Position numbers and translations under genes: made by a program | NCBI GenBank assembly: GCA_018466975.1 | Contig: CM031560.1 | Location: 2,790,001-2,854,000 of the forward strand | Direction of reading: 5' to 3' | DNA: 64,000 bases | Source: Sparassis latifolia | Taxonomy: Eukaryota; Basidiomycota; Agaricomycetes; Polyporales; Sparassidaceae | Notes under the pieces: generated by a model | Told to the model about the DNA's origin: nothing | Databases searched by the model: none | The model's input: only the letters and a program-made list of their open reading frames with translations | Shown: piece after piece, positions 23,990 to 34,985 of the stretch | Position numbering within the stretch: position 1 is the stretch's first letter | How the letters are laid out: each line of letters starts with the position of its first letter

Positions 23990-24950
23990 GACCGATGGGC
24001 AGAGGAGAGAGAAAAGAAGAGAGAGAAGAATCGAGCAGCAGGTAAGAAGAAACAGGTAGAGGATAGAGAATAACGGACACCGTACGTTCGGTGGCGTGAG
24101 CGGCCAGAGTCAAAGTCGGCCGCGCGAGAGTCTCAGCTCAGCTACCTGCGGTACACTTACGCAGGGGCAACTTTCTCGATGACTGCCATCGCGCGTGCGG
24201 TTGCGCGGAGGAGGATTGGGGCGTTGATTTCGAGGAGGCGTCGACCGCTGCTGCTGTAGCGGCCGACGGTACTAGTAGCGAGCGTTGGGAGCGGACGGCG
24301 CGGAGCATGCGCTCGACTGCTCGACTGTACGGATGGTGCCGTCGGGATCAGGTGCGCTGGGAGCGTGCATGGGCCTTGAGAACCTTCTGGAGAAATAGGA
24401 TGACCTCAAGAAAGGCAAGATTGGCGTGCGGGAGAAGATTCTGTATCGGAGGTGTACCTTTGAGGAGGACTCGGATAGGCAGTGGCTCAAGTGGAGCGCC
24501 GAGCATGTTCAAAATCATAGATACCTTTGTTTATTTTAACTTTAGTGGTTCTCCTAGTCTGACAGTGGCCAAGTGCAGGTTGGCCCTGACGTCGCGTTGC
24601 TCTTCCAAGCTCGCCAAGGCGCCTGCAGCAGAGTCCGAGACCGTTTGCTAGCGTGGTGAACTCACGATCCCACAGAACGAAATATAGTTCGTCCTTTGGT
24701 CATAATCCTTTGCAGGTGAGCACGTACGTCCCTGCCCCATGCCGTTGTACGAACACCGATCATGTCTCAGGTATCCCCGGTGGAAATTGTGATTTGTAGT
24801 AGGGCGACAGAATCGGGGGCATTTCCAGGAACTGAGATCTGCGATGGAACAAAGTCAAGGTAAGCCCGCGCTCGATGACAAAACTAGATAACCACGTACC
24901 GAGCGCTTCTACAACCAGCTGTTTGAATGCGGCCCCTCGGCATCACTACA
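23990..24950. other. Stretch with fragments of coding-like sequence
   Basis: On the minus strand 24160-24280 reads LLEINAPILLRATARAMAVI and EKVAPA, ending at a GTAAGT donor; it looks like one exon of a lost gene. On the plus strand 24400-24520 reads DDLKKGKIGVREKILYRRCT, interrupted by stops. No complete model could be made. A purine-rich tract (GAGAGAAAAGAAGAGAGAGA) lies near 24005-24030. Confidence 0.35.
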
Positions 24951-25229
24951 TCATGCCTCTTCGTGCATGTTTGTGGACGGGAAAGTATATCGCATGTTTG
25001 GGTTTGTCAACCTCTTCAGATACCAACCTGCACGAGCAAAGGGAGGAAGACGGCTCCGTTCGACACATCCATAATCCAACTTGGCGTAGAAGATGACTCC
25101 ATGCCAGAAACAATAGTAGGCGATAAAGACAATCGGAGAGAACGCAGAGAACGCCACGAGAAACCAAAGAAGTAACGCAGAAGCAAGCTGACCAGCGTGT
25201 TGAAAAGCATCACAGATACATAAGAGCAC
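24951..25229 (-). CDS. Possible membrane protein exon
   Basis: One minus-strand frame of about 90 codons has two hydrophobic stretches (LASALLLWFLVAFSAFSPIV and FIAYYCFWHGVIF), followed by a polar tail with YLKRLTNPNMRYTFPS. Other frames on this strand are also open, so this may be a chance hydrophobic frame. No family was recognised and the exon borders are unknown. Confidence 0.25.
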   Translation of the reverse strand: MLLCICDAFQHAGQLASALLLWFLVAFSAFSPIVFIAYYCFWHGVIFYAKLDYGCVERSRLPPFARAGWYLKRLTNPNMRYTFPSTNMHEEA

Positions 25230-26072
25230 AAAGAAAGGTGGGAATCCTGCATTCGACTACTCAGAAGTTTACACACGCGCGAAGAACTTTACATGAGCCC
25301 ACCCGTGAATACACAGGTTTACACACGCCGACAGTTCCTGCATGGCATGCGCCACTTAGCATGAGCAAAATCGAGAAAGAAACGGCAAACGATTTCGACA
25401 GCGCCAAAGTTCGAACCGTGTGCGCGATTCGGACTCGATCTCGGTTACACTACTATCACGTGGGGCGTTGCGAAATCCAAAAATCGGCAACACTGCCGTC
25501 AGGGCTTCCACATGCTACAAAGAAATCCGAGAAAATCACAGTACGGTAATATACACTAGACTATGTGTTCCACCAAGCCAAAAGTTGAAGGGTTGAGGGA
25601 GTGCTGAATGCGAAGGTAAATACTGATTTTGCCACCACTGTATGCGCTCAGAATTCGGTAACTCCACCCCTACGATAGTAGCAGCACTATGGTAGGGTAG
25701 GCCGGAAATTAAATAAATCGAATGGAACGCCTGCGCGCGGATACTGTATGTCCCTTTCGACCTTGTCTGCGGGTATGTCCGCAACTTACTCGGCGGATTC
25801 CTGTCTAATAAATATTCACTCATGATGAACGGATGTTACTATGCAGAAAGCACCGGCTACAGGAGAGTATTACGCTACTACCCCCAAGACGAGACTCAGC
25901 GGAGACTAAGTATGAACACGGGAACTAAGAACTAGGTTCCGCAGATGGCTCTCCTGTAGTCTTTCTAACATTGCGTCCGATCGCGCCATGTACAATCGCA
26001 TTAGGCTCGTTAACCAGCCTCTAGTATATAGGAAGAAAGAGTCGTTCCTCTATATAGAGGCTTGAGGCTGGA
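25230..26072. other. Intergenic stretch with a short repeat shared with 30.5 kb
   Basis: The minus strand at 25255-25310 contains AAAGTTCTTCGC and GTGTGTAAACTTCTGAG. The plus strand at 30515-30555 has AAAGTTCTTCGC and CATGTGTAAACTTCTGAG in the same order, so a piece of about 50 bases is present in opposite orientations. No gene was recognised. Confidence 0.4.
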
Positions 26073-26931
26073 TCCTCGTGTGAGGGGCTTCTGAGAGGTC
26101 CCCCGTGGGAACTGCGGAGTTTGAACATGCCGACGGCAAAAACGCGCACAGAACTTTCAGGGCAAGCGAGACGCGTCGCGTATCTGAGCGTGCCCACGAC
26201 ATCCATATATTCATATATCCGTGATTATGCAACCCTCGTCTGTTCGACAAAGTCCAGTAACAGACACCGAAACCACTGAGGAGCATCCTGAGGCCCCGAC
26301 GGTGAGCCAACCACTTGAACACGGCGAAAACGTTACAAACGACACGCACAACAACGAGTTGTCGACAGATATACAAAGCGAACCGGTAAGATACACATGA
26401 TGCGGCTATACAATTTTCGAGTGTCTGCAGACTGACCGCGAATGAACAGGACACCGAGGACCAGCCGCGAGATGTATTCGGTCCTCTCCTCGCACCGCAG
26501 CTCCAGCCATATGCTGCTAGTTCTCGCGGTGCATTATTAGCACATTCTACCCCTCCCGTATATACGTTTTTGTTGAGCTCTTTACACCCGGCCACAATAC
26601 ACATCAAGAAGTGTATCAAGCAATAGCTGCATTCTTGCGGAAGAGGAGCAGGCCTGGTGAGTATGTGGTCCAACTGCCAGGGCCATACATGCGACAGGCC
26701 GCATTTTTCTTGAACGAGAGTAGCCAGCCATTCCCGCGAGTCTGGTGGGTCATCATTCATAGCCAGGAGGGATAAGTTACAGGTCAAGAGGTGTCTACTT
26801 GCCAGGACAGACGCGTCATCGCGCTGCTCATCACACCGCGGTCACATGACCATGCTATGCCGTTGGGCCGATGTCAATATTCAAACTCAATGATTCCCAC
26901 GGGGGACCTCTCAGAGGCCTCTCACACGAGG
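26073..26931. mobile_element. Segment bounded by about 53-bp inverted repeats
   Basis: The reverse complement of 26073-26125 matches 26879-26931: both contain TTCAAACTC, a TTCCCACGGGGGACCTCTCA core and CTCACACGAGG. The arms enclose about 750 bp. This could be a non-autonomous DNA transposon with imperfect terminal repeats, or two relics in opposite orientation. Target-site duplications were not clear. Confidence 0.4.
26227..26778 (+). CDS. Hypothetical gene inside the inverted-repeat segment
   Basis: A start at 26227 (MQPSSVRQSPVTDTETTEEH), a GTAAGA...CAG intron at 26386-26449 and an exon beginning DTEDQPRDVFGPLLAPQL form a clean junction in phase 0. That frame stops near 26625, but an overlapping frame from about 26580 reads LYTPGHNTHQEVYQAIAAFL, RKRSRPGEYVVQLPGPYMRQ and AAFFLNESSQPFPRVWWVII to a stop near 26778. 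A frameshift or an unseen splice must join the two. The first part is acidic and Pro/Ser-rich. No family was recognised. Being enclosed by the inverted repeats, it may be cargo of that element. Confidence 0.4.
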
Positions 26932-26938
26932 TTCGAGA

Positions 26939-27229
26939 CTACAATCGCATATGTGCCGCCAATAAGCCTGAAGGCACATTGCCCGACCCCGTCCGAACAC
27001 TATCAGCCAAGTTTAATGCGGCCCTCCACCTTTCCTGCAGTGCAGCTTGTGCCTCGGTCAAGGTCGCAAACCCGTCACTCGCAAACATTTTGCTGGCATG
27101 GACACTCAGCAAAACCGAGTGGCAGTATTGAAGGTCATCGGATGTCCACAGAAAAATATTCTCTCTGCCAGAAGTGATGGAGAGCCGCTCCCTGCAGTCC
27201 CTATTGGCAGCATCCTCTAACGCTGACAA
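26939..27229 (-). CDS. Hypothetical open frame
   Basis: A 96-codon minus frame reads FLWTSDDLQYCHSVLLSVHA, SKMFASDGFATLTEAQAALQ and ERWRAALNLADSVRTGSG. It is rich in helix-forming residues and could be one exon. No start or splice site was chosen with confidence and no family was recognised. Confidence 0.3.
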   Translation of the reverse strand: MSALEDAANRDCRERLSITSGRENIFLWTSDDLQYCHSVLLSVHASKMFASDGFATLTEAQAALQERWRAALNLADSVRTGSGNVPSGLLAAHMRL

Positions 27230-27443
27230 ATGCTTGGCGAGGAAGGGGAGAGATGAAACGGCAGAGTCGATGTCGATTAAGAGCTGTAGCTACTCTGTGT
27301 CCATGAAATCTTGGAATAGGGTCAAGACAACCGGACAGCATAGATCAGTGCACAATGAACTATCTTCCTGCGACAGCATACTCAGTTGCGTAGTCAGCGT
27401 ACTATTCCTAGTACTCCAAGGAGTGTGCGCGCGATCACTGCAC

Positions 27444-27524
27444 GACACTCCTCCATCGTCGCCTCGCCGCTGGGGGCTGGGGCTTTCAAAGCCCCCAGCG
27501 GCGAGGCGACGATGGAGGAGTGTC
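27444..27524. repeat. Perfect 35-bp inverted repeat with 11-nt loop
   Basis: The left arm, 27444-27478 (starts GACACTCCTCCATCGTCG), is exactly the reverse complement of 27490-27524. The loop is GGGGCTTTCAA. The arms are GC-rich, so the hairpin would be very stable in DNA or RNA. No other copy was seen in the window. Confidence 0.95.
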
Positions 27525-27784
27525 CCGGGCAGGAGAACGCCGTACGTCCGATTGTTCTCAGTCTCACGATCTTGTCTGTTAGCTGACGACACACCGCCTC
27601 TTATCTACCACCCTCGGGTTTACTTCCGGTGGTTATTATGGCGATAGCACTGCGCGGACGGGAACGCGCTGCTGGAGTCGTTCGTCGCCAGAGATATTAG
27701 TTAACGACACTAAAAGTTCCAGGCAACCCTCCACACATTAAATCATATCCTTGACTGCCTGGCAAACTTATCTTCTCGGCGAGA

Positions 27785-28310
27785 ATGTCTGTGACCGCCG
27801 ACACCGTGCGAGCTAGTATGGGTGTTCAAGAATGCGGTGAGTCGCGGTTCTCCAGCGGTGCTACGGTCGAGGACGTGAGCATGGAAGTGCCGCATCATTT
27901 ACTGAGTCTCGAGCCATTCGTAGTAATCATTCCCTGGGAGCAGCCACAGGCTCTCGGTAGTAAGTCAACCTTGCCCCGACCTGTCTGCCGCAGCGTCTGC
28001 TTGTTTACAGTTAAATTTTCGCTATCCTTGTCTAATCGAGGTCGAGCCGATTCCTTTAAAGACAGTTACCTCCCTGCAATCCGCCCGAGAGGACCGGCTA
28101 CCAGCGCCCATTGTCCGTCGTGTTACTCCGAAGCTGGATCCAGCTGCAGCTGCCCCGGCGAAGTATTCCTCTCTGCATTTTACCGATCATCAATCAACAC
28201 GCAATCTTTCTACGCGCTTCGCCAACTCGTCGCCCAGCATCCATCAAAAGGTATCGGTTGAATATTTGGAGATTCTCTTGAACAGTTGCACGTGCTGGAG
28301 ACGGGGAGGT
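27785..28310 (+). CDS. Hypothetical protein, partial model
   Basis: A frame opening at 27785 (MSVTADTVRASMG, later SMEVPHHLLSLEPFVVIIPW) reaches a possible donor at 27960. From about 28010 a second frame reads VEPIPLKTVTSLQSAREDRL, PAPIVRRVTPKLDPAAAAPA, KYSSLHFTDHQSTRNLSTRF and onward to about 28310. The second frame has strongly protein-like composition. The join between them is not in phase with any good splice pair, so the model may be broken or may need another exon. No family was recognised. Confidence 0.35.
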
Positions 28311-28418
28311 ACATTTTATTTAATCATGGCGAAGCAACATGCAGAGTAGGAAAATGTAGAATTACACGGCTGCTACGCAGAAGAATTGGTTTAGAGAGCA
28401 ATTATACGAGAGAAAGGT

Positions 28419-29524
28419 TCAATTGATTCCCTGAAAATCATAACGAGCTTCCTTCAAATACGGCCCATCTGGAGACGGACGCATCCTCAGCGCGCCAAGG
28501 CGGTCAACACCTCGGGCGAGTACTTCAAGAAGCATCTCGCGAGAGATAAACCCGGAGGACGGCGATCTCAAAGCGACCGCACGCAACTCCTCCACATCTA
28601 TCTGCATGCCTTCCAGAACGGCCTGAACCATGCGGAGATACCGCAACGAACCCTCCGTATACAGACCAACACGCTTTAGAACGTGCTCGCTGTTGACGAA
28701 CGTTGCCAACTGCCTCTTATTACCTCCCACCGCCGTCCACAATCGACCCAAAAGCTCGTCTTTACCCACCCTCACGCCATGCTTCTCGCTGGAAATAATT
28801 CCATCCATCGAAATCAGATCAGTGTCCAGGGTGATCACCTTGCTGAGGGAAGAGCTGCAAGCGATAATGAGGTCACGAAGGGCAATTTCGTACGTCTGCA
28901 GGGCGTATTCAAAGGCTTCGGATATATCAGGCAGAGAAAGCGTGGGGCATTCTTCGGTGCGACCAAGGACAGCATTTCTACCCTGGCACAACCTGTCTGC
29001 ACCTGGAAGGGTGCGGGAAGCGTCACGGAGAAGTCGGTAGAAATACGTAAGCGAGGTCATGATACTGTCGTAATGGTGAGCTGAGGAAGTTCATTCGTGG
29101 ATAACACTCACTGATCATAGGCCATGTCGCGCTTTGCTCCGAGTTGCTGCAAATCACGGTGTACAGCGAGTGCGTGGTCGGCAAATCTATCAATCTTGTT
29201 CGCCAGTTCGAAGCTATATGCCAGTTCGCTGGTCCGGACAGAGTTGGCCAATTCGACAGAAATGACCCGCGCTTCCGTCAGATCAACCATCGAACGGGGA
29301 TCACCAACTGTGTCATTGGCTATAAACTCCAAACCCCTTATTTGACTCTCCAGAAAGTGAGGTAGCACCGCCCAAACGGTATTGTTTGGCTTCATGGACG
29401 AACACAGAGATGTCCACGAAAGTAGGGGCTTTTGGCAGAGTATGTCAATTGCTGTGATAAACTGATAAATGCCACCGAGAATGACTAGAATGTGGAGCAA
29501 GGTGCCGAATGATATGAACGCCAT
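28419..29524 (-). CDS. Orphan membrane-anchored protein (352 aa, two exons)
   Basis: Exons (minus) 29112-29524 and 28419-29064, separated by a 47-nt intron (GTGAGT...GACAG), give 352 residues in one frame. The N-terminus is hydrophobic (MAFISFGTLLHILVILGGIY), a likely signal anchor. The rest is mostly helical with leucine-rich amphipathic stretches (NKIDRFADHALAVHRDLQQL; LTYFYRLLRDASRTLPGADR; FVNSEHVLKRVGLYTEGSLR; LLEVLARGVDRLGALRMRPS). This plan of N-terminal anchor plus long helical domain is common among agaricomycete proteins of unknown function. I do not recognise a catalytic domain. The gene has clear start, stop and splice sites and looks intact. Confidence 0.65.
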
Positions 29525-31163
29525 TGTTAGCGTGTCGTCAAATTGCGAGGACGGGGGGTCTGGGGGAAGTCGTGGATGGACTACAGGTACGGAGGATCAC
29601 GAAATATATGACAGTCTCTCAACAATAGAATCAGGAGTGCTCACCGAGGACCAAGGAAGCCTTTTGAGCAGTCTCTCGAATGTATCCGAAGCGCACATCG
29701 CGAACCAAGCGAGCTTCATTAATCACAATTCCTTGTGAACTTGGATGATCACAGGGTCAACGAAGGCTCGCCTGCCGTGCGGGGGGCCACTCAAAAAGTA
29801 AATATTTGGAGGACAAAGCAAGATAAAACCCTTGCGTCGTGTCACTTTCTATTGTCAGTTGCGACTCGATAGTCAGGATGAATAGCCCTGTAGTGTAGAA
29901 TGAAGAGTGAGCGGCACCCACGTTGCAAACGTCATAGAATTTGAGCGGCGTGGCATGCTTGTGGGTTATCTTGCCACAGTGACATCATTGAGAACAAGAC
30001 TGGACGATTTTAATCAATAAAGAAGAGAAACGATGATAGCGCATGGCGCCGGGCGAAACCCCCTACTCCGAAGTCATGCAACACCTCCGCGCAAAAGGCA
30101 GGATCAGTTTTTGCCTAGCAAGCGCACGCTCATGAGTAAAACGGTATAAAGGAAAGGGAAATGACAACTCGAAAGGCCGCCAGGTGCCGGCAGAACTTGC
30201 TCGGAGAGAGTCTGAGAGCGGACAGAATTACCACAAAACAAATAGCGCACAACGAACGTGCAAAAGGTCGGATTCTGCGGCAAGTACCGGTAACTTACTA
30301 TGCCTTGCCACTCAGTCGGCACACCCTTACCCCAATTTTGTCTACACCTCTTGGCGACTTCGCAGGAGGCCTCCGTAGTATATCTACCTTCGCTTCGAGC
30401 TTGAACGACCCCGAACGGACGAGTAGTGGGCAAGCTCTTTGTTTTCGCGAAGGTCACGCCGTGATGACACTTGGCGTGGCGAGGTGTTGATCGCGCGGGT
30501 GGCGGGTATGTACTAAAGTTCTTCGCAGAGCATGTGTAAACTTCTGAGCGGCTGCATGGCGTCTTTCATCTCCTTTTCTCCTTTATGCTGTTTATATGTG
30601 ATCAGCTGTACGTCCATATCCGATCTCACATTCGGCTTTCCTCTATCTCGACGATGAGGTCATCATACAAAGCAGTTTAACCTCTCAGGAGAAGAGAGCG
30701 CGAACTGTTTTGTTGTCACACGGTTCCGTCGATAGAGTATCCGTCGACGAATAACAGAAGGCTTCGACGGTCCCGAACAGTATTGCCGCCAATATTCCAG
30801 CAAACTTGGGAAGTGAGTACCCGCTGTTTTTGCTTTCATCGTCAGCCCCACCAAATAATGCGTTTGAAGACAATGGATAGGCTCGATACTGAACAGCATG
30901 CTAAGGACATGGAGCGGTGTCGTCAACAGCTACTGACCATTGCATTCTCGCTCATGATGGGAATAGCTAGCGCGGCCGCATGTCACTTTGCCGACGAATT
31001 GATAGTCCGAGTCTCCGTTTGAAATTGGTCCTACTAATCTTCTGACGAACGCCTGAGTTCTGAAGACTGTTGCTGATTACCCCAATGTGTCTACAACGCA
31101 ATTTGAGTGCCGTAAGGTACGTTCTGCCAGTGTCTGTAAGTAAGGAGCTAACTCGATTAGCAG
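29525..31163. other. Mostly non-coding; carries a repeat shared with 41.4 kb
   Basis: At 30165-30245 the sequence ACTCGAAAGGCCGCCAG, followed by AGAATTACCACAAAACAAAT, recurs in the same orientation at 41434-41500 (AGAATTGCCACAAAACAAAC) with a shorter gap, so both are relics of one element. A minus frame at 30685-30873 (KFAGILAAILFGTVEAFCYS) looks exon-like, but no gene could be assembled. The first exon(s) of the next gene should lie near 31050-31140 and were not resolved. Confidence 0.45.
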
Positions 31164-31981
31164 GGATTCAACCAAGTACGACAGTGACGGAGAGACTTTT
31201 CTGTCGGCCGACTCTCCCACGCAGGTTACAGGCATTCCTGGCGTTCCTAAAGTTTTTTTTTACCGACGGCGCTTCAGAGAGCGGAAGATATTCTATGTGG
31301 TTTTTCGTGGAATAGTGCCAGGCATCTACACTGACCGGTGCGTCTGTCAAGCTTACCAAGTGCACGTCCAGGATCATTGAACGATATACGTGTAGTGACT
31401 TGGTTTTGAGATTCGTCCATGACATACCCTATGCCTTTTTCAATACGTTCGATTCCGAGAAAGAAGCGCTTCAGCACTTCCGTGATGCCTTCTGGCGTGG
31501 CCATGTTGTCTGTCTCAGTGCGCCCCGTGACACCTTTCAAGGACCAGGGTATTATTCAGTTGGATTGCCTGCGGTTGTTGCTCGTAAAGTCAGTATTCAA
31601 TCTTATCTTCTGTTCTGATTGCTTAACATGTCCATGTTTCATCCATGGCACCCATTTTGCTACCTGTAAATGCAGTCTGATTACCTCGATATTCCTACGT
31701 CAATGGTCTCGGACTTTTGCAATACAGAGAGTAAGGAATCCTACCATGTGGTGTATCGAGGCCTAGCTCCAGGAATTTACACAGATCGGTATGCCGGGGT
31801 ATATTCTCACCTTGGATTATTGGCTTGACGATCATCTAGTGAGCAGGTTTTGTCCTACATCACTGATATACCGGATTCGTTCTCCGAAGAATTTGACACC
31901 GAGGAGGAGGCCGTTGCTTACTACTGTGTAGCCTTTCGCTTTGGACGTGTCAAGATGCTGAATACGGTGTCGGTTCTGTGA
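31164..31981 (+). CDS. Protein with two tandem RNase H1 N-terminal (hybrid-binding-like) domains
   Basis: The RNase H1 N-terminal domain binds RNA/DNA hybrids and dsRNA. Exons 31164-31337, 31396-31588, 31676-31788 and 31840-31981 form one frame (the start exon is upstream and unresolved). Repeat 1 reads FYVVFRGIVPGIYTDR, then FVHDIPYAFFNTFDSEKEAL and QHFRDAF. Repeat 2 reads YHVVYRGLAPGIYTDR, then YITDIPDSFSEEFDTEEEAV and AYYCVAF. Both show the family pattern Y-V-V-x-R-G-x-x-P-G-I-Y and the acidic FxxxEEA helix. In each repeat an intron falls inside the same codon (the Arg of TDR), phase 2. No RNase H catalytic domain follows; the frame stops soon after repeat 2. The domain assignment is by motif and is fairly secure; a cellular role is not known. 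Confidence 0.65.
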
Positions 31982-32551
31982 TATCTCCACAACGTTATCC
32001 TGCTATAGTACACTTTATCTCTGCTGTTTCATAGGTGCTGCTTTCATCATTTTGCTATCATTTTGCTATGTTTTATGCTGTTGGCCTGTATTTGCTTGGT
32101 CCACCATGATGTCGAATGAAATTTGCATTGCTGGTGTAGCTCGTGCCAGTTGTGGAATCGGGCCCAATGGGACGAGTAAATTCATCCTCAAGCCTTAAAA
32201 AAACTTGATTTTATAATTTCTATACGATCTGGGGGTTTGCGAAGACTTATCAGATTCCTAGTCGCAGGGCAACCGGAAGCAGGTGGTAGATTATCTTGAG
32301 ATTATCTGACCAGATTCGTCACAGTGGGCGCCTAGTGAGCGGCGTCGTGCACAGCCACATCTAACTTCAATGGAAGCCCACATCGGACCTTCCGCAACGT
32401 CATGCTGGGGAGGAAGTTACGCTCCATTGTTTCTCAATGGAGGTGATGTGTGGCTGGTGTGCCGCTGCACCACTTTCCTCTCTTTCTTATAAACGGTTTA
32501 ATTGACATAGACACTCAGCTATCCCACATCCACAAGCCCATCCTCGATAAC
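31982..32551. other. Intergenic spacer
   Basis: Between two plus-strand genes. An earlier in-frame stretch (HKPILDN just before 32552) could belong to the next gene's first exon. Nothing else is recognised. Confidence 0.4.
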
Positions 32552-34985
32552 ATGTTTCCCTACGCAAAGCGCGACCGAGGAGATTCGGTTGATGTTGAAT
32601 ATCAGCCCAGTAAGGTGATGATATTGGATGAGGAGGGTGGAACGCAGGTGCGTGTTCCCTCGGTTTTCTATCCTGCGATTTAGTCGCTCATTTTACGAAA
32701 CCAATACCGATTTCGTGCTCGGGATACAAATTGTCAGGTACGCCTTGTCTTCGGTGAGTACGCAGGGTCAATACTGATATTTAATACAGCGTTTTGGCAG
32801 GAGGCCCCCCTTTCGTTTCAGACGTGTTATAACTGAATTTGTGAGATCACCTCAAAATTCCTTGCAATGGGTTGTTGAACTCATCACCCAGATTTTCAAC
32901 TTTCAAGCTACTACTGCTGGTGTAATTGCTGGTTTGAGAAGGCCTCTTCCTTCCGCGGGCTCTATTTTTTCAAGCCATCTTCCAGCCGCCATTTCTCGTT
33001 TTGCAGGACCTGTGGATAATAGACGTATGCTCCAGTATCACACTCTCGTTCCTTCGCCCTATTCCCAGGAGCGCATGGATGTTGACCATCCCATGCCTAG
33101 CGGAAGTCATAGTTCATCCGTTCCACAAAGCGGTGATAGGCAGATGGTCCCATATTACCCCCTCGTTTCTTCGCCTCATTTCCAGGGGAGCATGGATGTT
33201 GAACCCGGACGTCTTAGAGGTTCCAGTCGATCCATTCCACAAAGCGATGATAGGCAGGCGGTCCCATATTACCCTCTCGTTCCTGCGCCTCATTTCCAGG
33301 AGAGCATGGATGTTGAACCCGGACATCTTAGAGGTTCCAGTCGATCCATTCCGCAAATGGATGAAGGCGCGGTATTGGGTCAACCTATTTCACAGAGCCA
33401 TGCAGGTGTGGCCCCTGGGCCATCTATTCCGGAGTCAGATCCAGCTGGGGCACGGAGCTCTAGTGACGTAGTGTGCGAGCTCACATTCCCTCGACCGATC
33501 CGGGTTCTGCCATCCTCCCGCAAGGGTAAGGAAAAGGCCACCACTGGGACCACCGCTGGCTCGCCTTACCAAGGTGTTCCTACAGGCGGAGCATCCGTAA
33601 GCCAGTTTCTTTTACTTCTAGGCAAATATTCTGATTCTACATCACGCAAGCACGCCTCTGCTGCAAATAAAGCTTCGGGCCCCTCGTTAAGCTCTCACAA
33701 TTCGCATCTCCCGCGGGACGGTGGTGCCACGGTCAGTTACTTCTGTGTATGACCTTGAACCGCGCCAATCGAAATATATTCAGGATACGCTAACCCCGGT
33801 GACTCGCCGTGATTTCAGCTTGTGGAAAGAGGATATATTGCATTCTGTACAGTCGGCGGTTCAAGATGCCGTAAGGTCAGTCATCGGTCAGCGTGATCAG
33901 ATGCAACCTGGGAAGTCATCGGGCCTTCATACTGCTGATCCCGGTTTCGACGGCGACGACGAAGAGGAAGAGGAAGGTGTCGAAGCAGAGCGCTTGCCGA
34001 TCAGGAAGCGTTCGATGAAGCACCGTGACGCCAATATCCTCAGCCTGCAGGTGCGTCGCAACCTCATGATGGTTGAGATTTATGTCTCATCCCTCGAATC
34101 CATGATAGAACGCGATTCGAGAACACGGAAATCGCCTTCTCAATCGCCCCCACTCGAAGTCTCCATTCACAGATATTCCATCTTCTCGAGAGATAGAGGA
34201 CTTCGACCCTAACAAAGGGCATTGCTGCACCGCCGATCGGTTCCGTTTGGATATGGAGGGCAAGGTCAAGTCTACGTGGAACAAATCTGCCGCAACCGTG
34301 TTCGTGGACGACTTTCTGGCCAAGTATCCCGGATATCGTGCGGACGCTGCGGATACCAAACGCCGGTGGTTCGTCTGTACTGAGCGTTTCCACGAGATCT
34401 ACGCAGAATTACGAGAGTCCAAGGACGAAATCCAGAAAGGAAAAGTGAAGCATCGCCGTGCAACCCGCAAGGACACTGTGCGTCGCCACATGCCTATCGA
34501 TCAGGTGTGATACTGATGGTATAGGATAGCTCTTTGCCAGGCGGTTGGAGGCTGCCAAGAGATTTTTCAATTCCACAAATCCCGACGTCGAACAGTTACT
34601 TATGGCACTGGGAGTTCATGGTATGAGTTCGGATGAGTCCGATCACGAGAACGGGCGGGGCGCTCCGCGGTATTACACCACTAACAAGGCATGGCGCTCG
34701 GCCGAAGCTCAGCAGGTTTTACGCGCCCTGGACTCGTTGCACCTGTACGGACGATACAGCGGGATCTTCGAGAAAACAGGGGGGAATTGGCCCCATTTCC
34801 GTATGACGTCCTTGAAGCAGAGTACGCGGCCAGTTATTTCAAAGCTCCCCGCCAATTGCTATGCGCCCTGGTGGCTGCAACAACGCAGTACGTTCCAACG
34901 AGAGCAACTCCAGGTCAAGAAGAACATTGATCTCAGCATATCAGAAGAGATCTTACGGTTCGCCTTCCTTACTACGTGCCTTTGA
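32552..34985 (+). CDS. Agaricomycete-specific nuclear-type protein with GMSSDESDHE motif (716 aa)
   Basis: Proposed exons 32552-32647, 32790-33731, 33784-34071, 34109-34477 and 34530-34985 give 716 residues in one frame; one intron is only 37 nt (34072-34108). Residues from about 80 to 200 hold a low-complexity region with a 38-residue repeat (MDVEPGRLRGSSRSIPQSDD and VPYYPLV...PHFQ). Next come an acidic tract (DDEEEEEGVE) and KRSMKHRDANILSLQVR, then the family core: FVDDFLAKYPGYRADAAD and RRWFVCTERFHEIYAELR. GVHGMSSDESDHENGRG and NKAWRSAEAQQVLRALDSLH follow. This core, especially G-x-x-G-M-S-S-D-E-S-D-H-E, I know from large families in mushroom genomes with no assigned function. The N-terminal exon and the 142-nt first intron are uncertain. 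Confidence 0.65.
33010..33355 (+). repeat. Coding minisatellite, about 114-nt unit, two good and one diverged copy
   Basis: The units start near 33143 and 33257 (CCCATATTACCC...CATTTCCAGG...AGCATGGATGTTGAACCC), with a more diverged copy from about 33010 (CAGTATCACACTCTCGTTCC). The period is 38 codons, so copy number can change without frameshift. It lies in the disordered region of the host protein. Confidence 0.8.
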
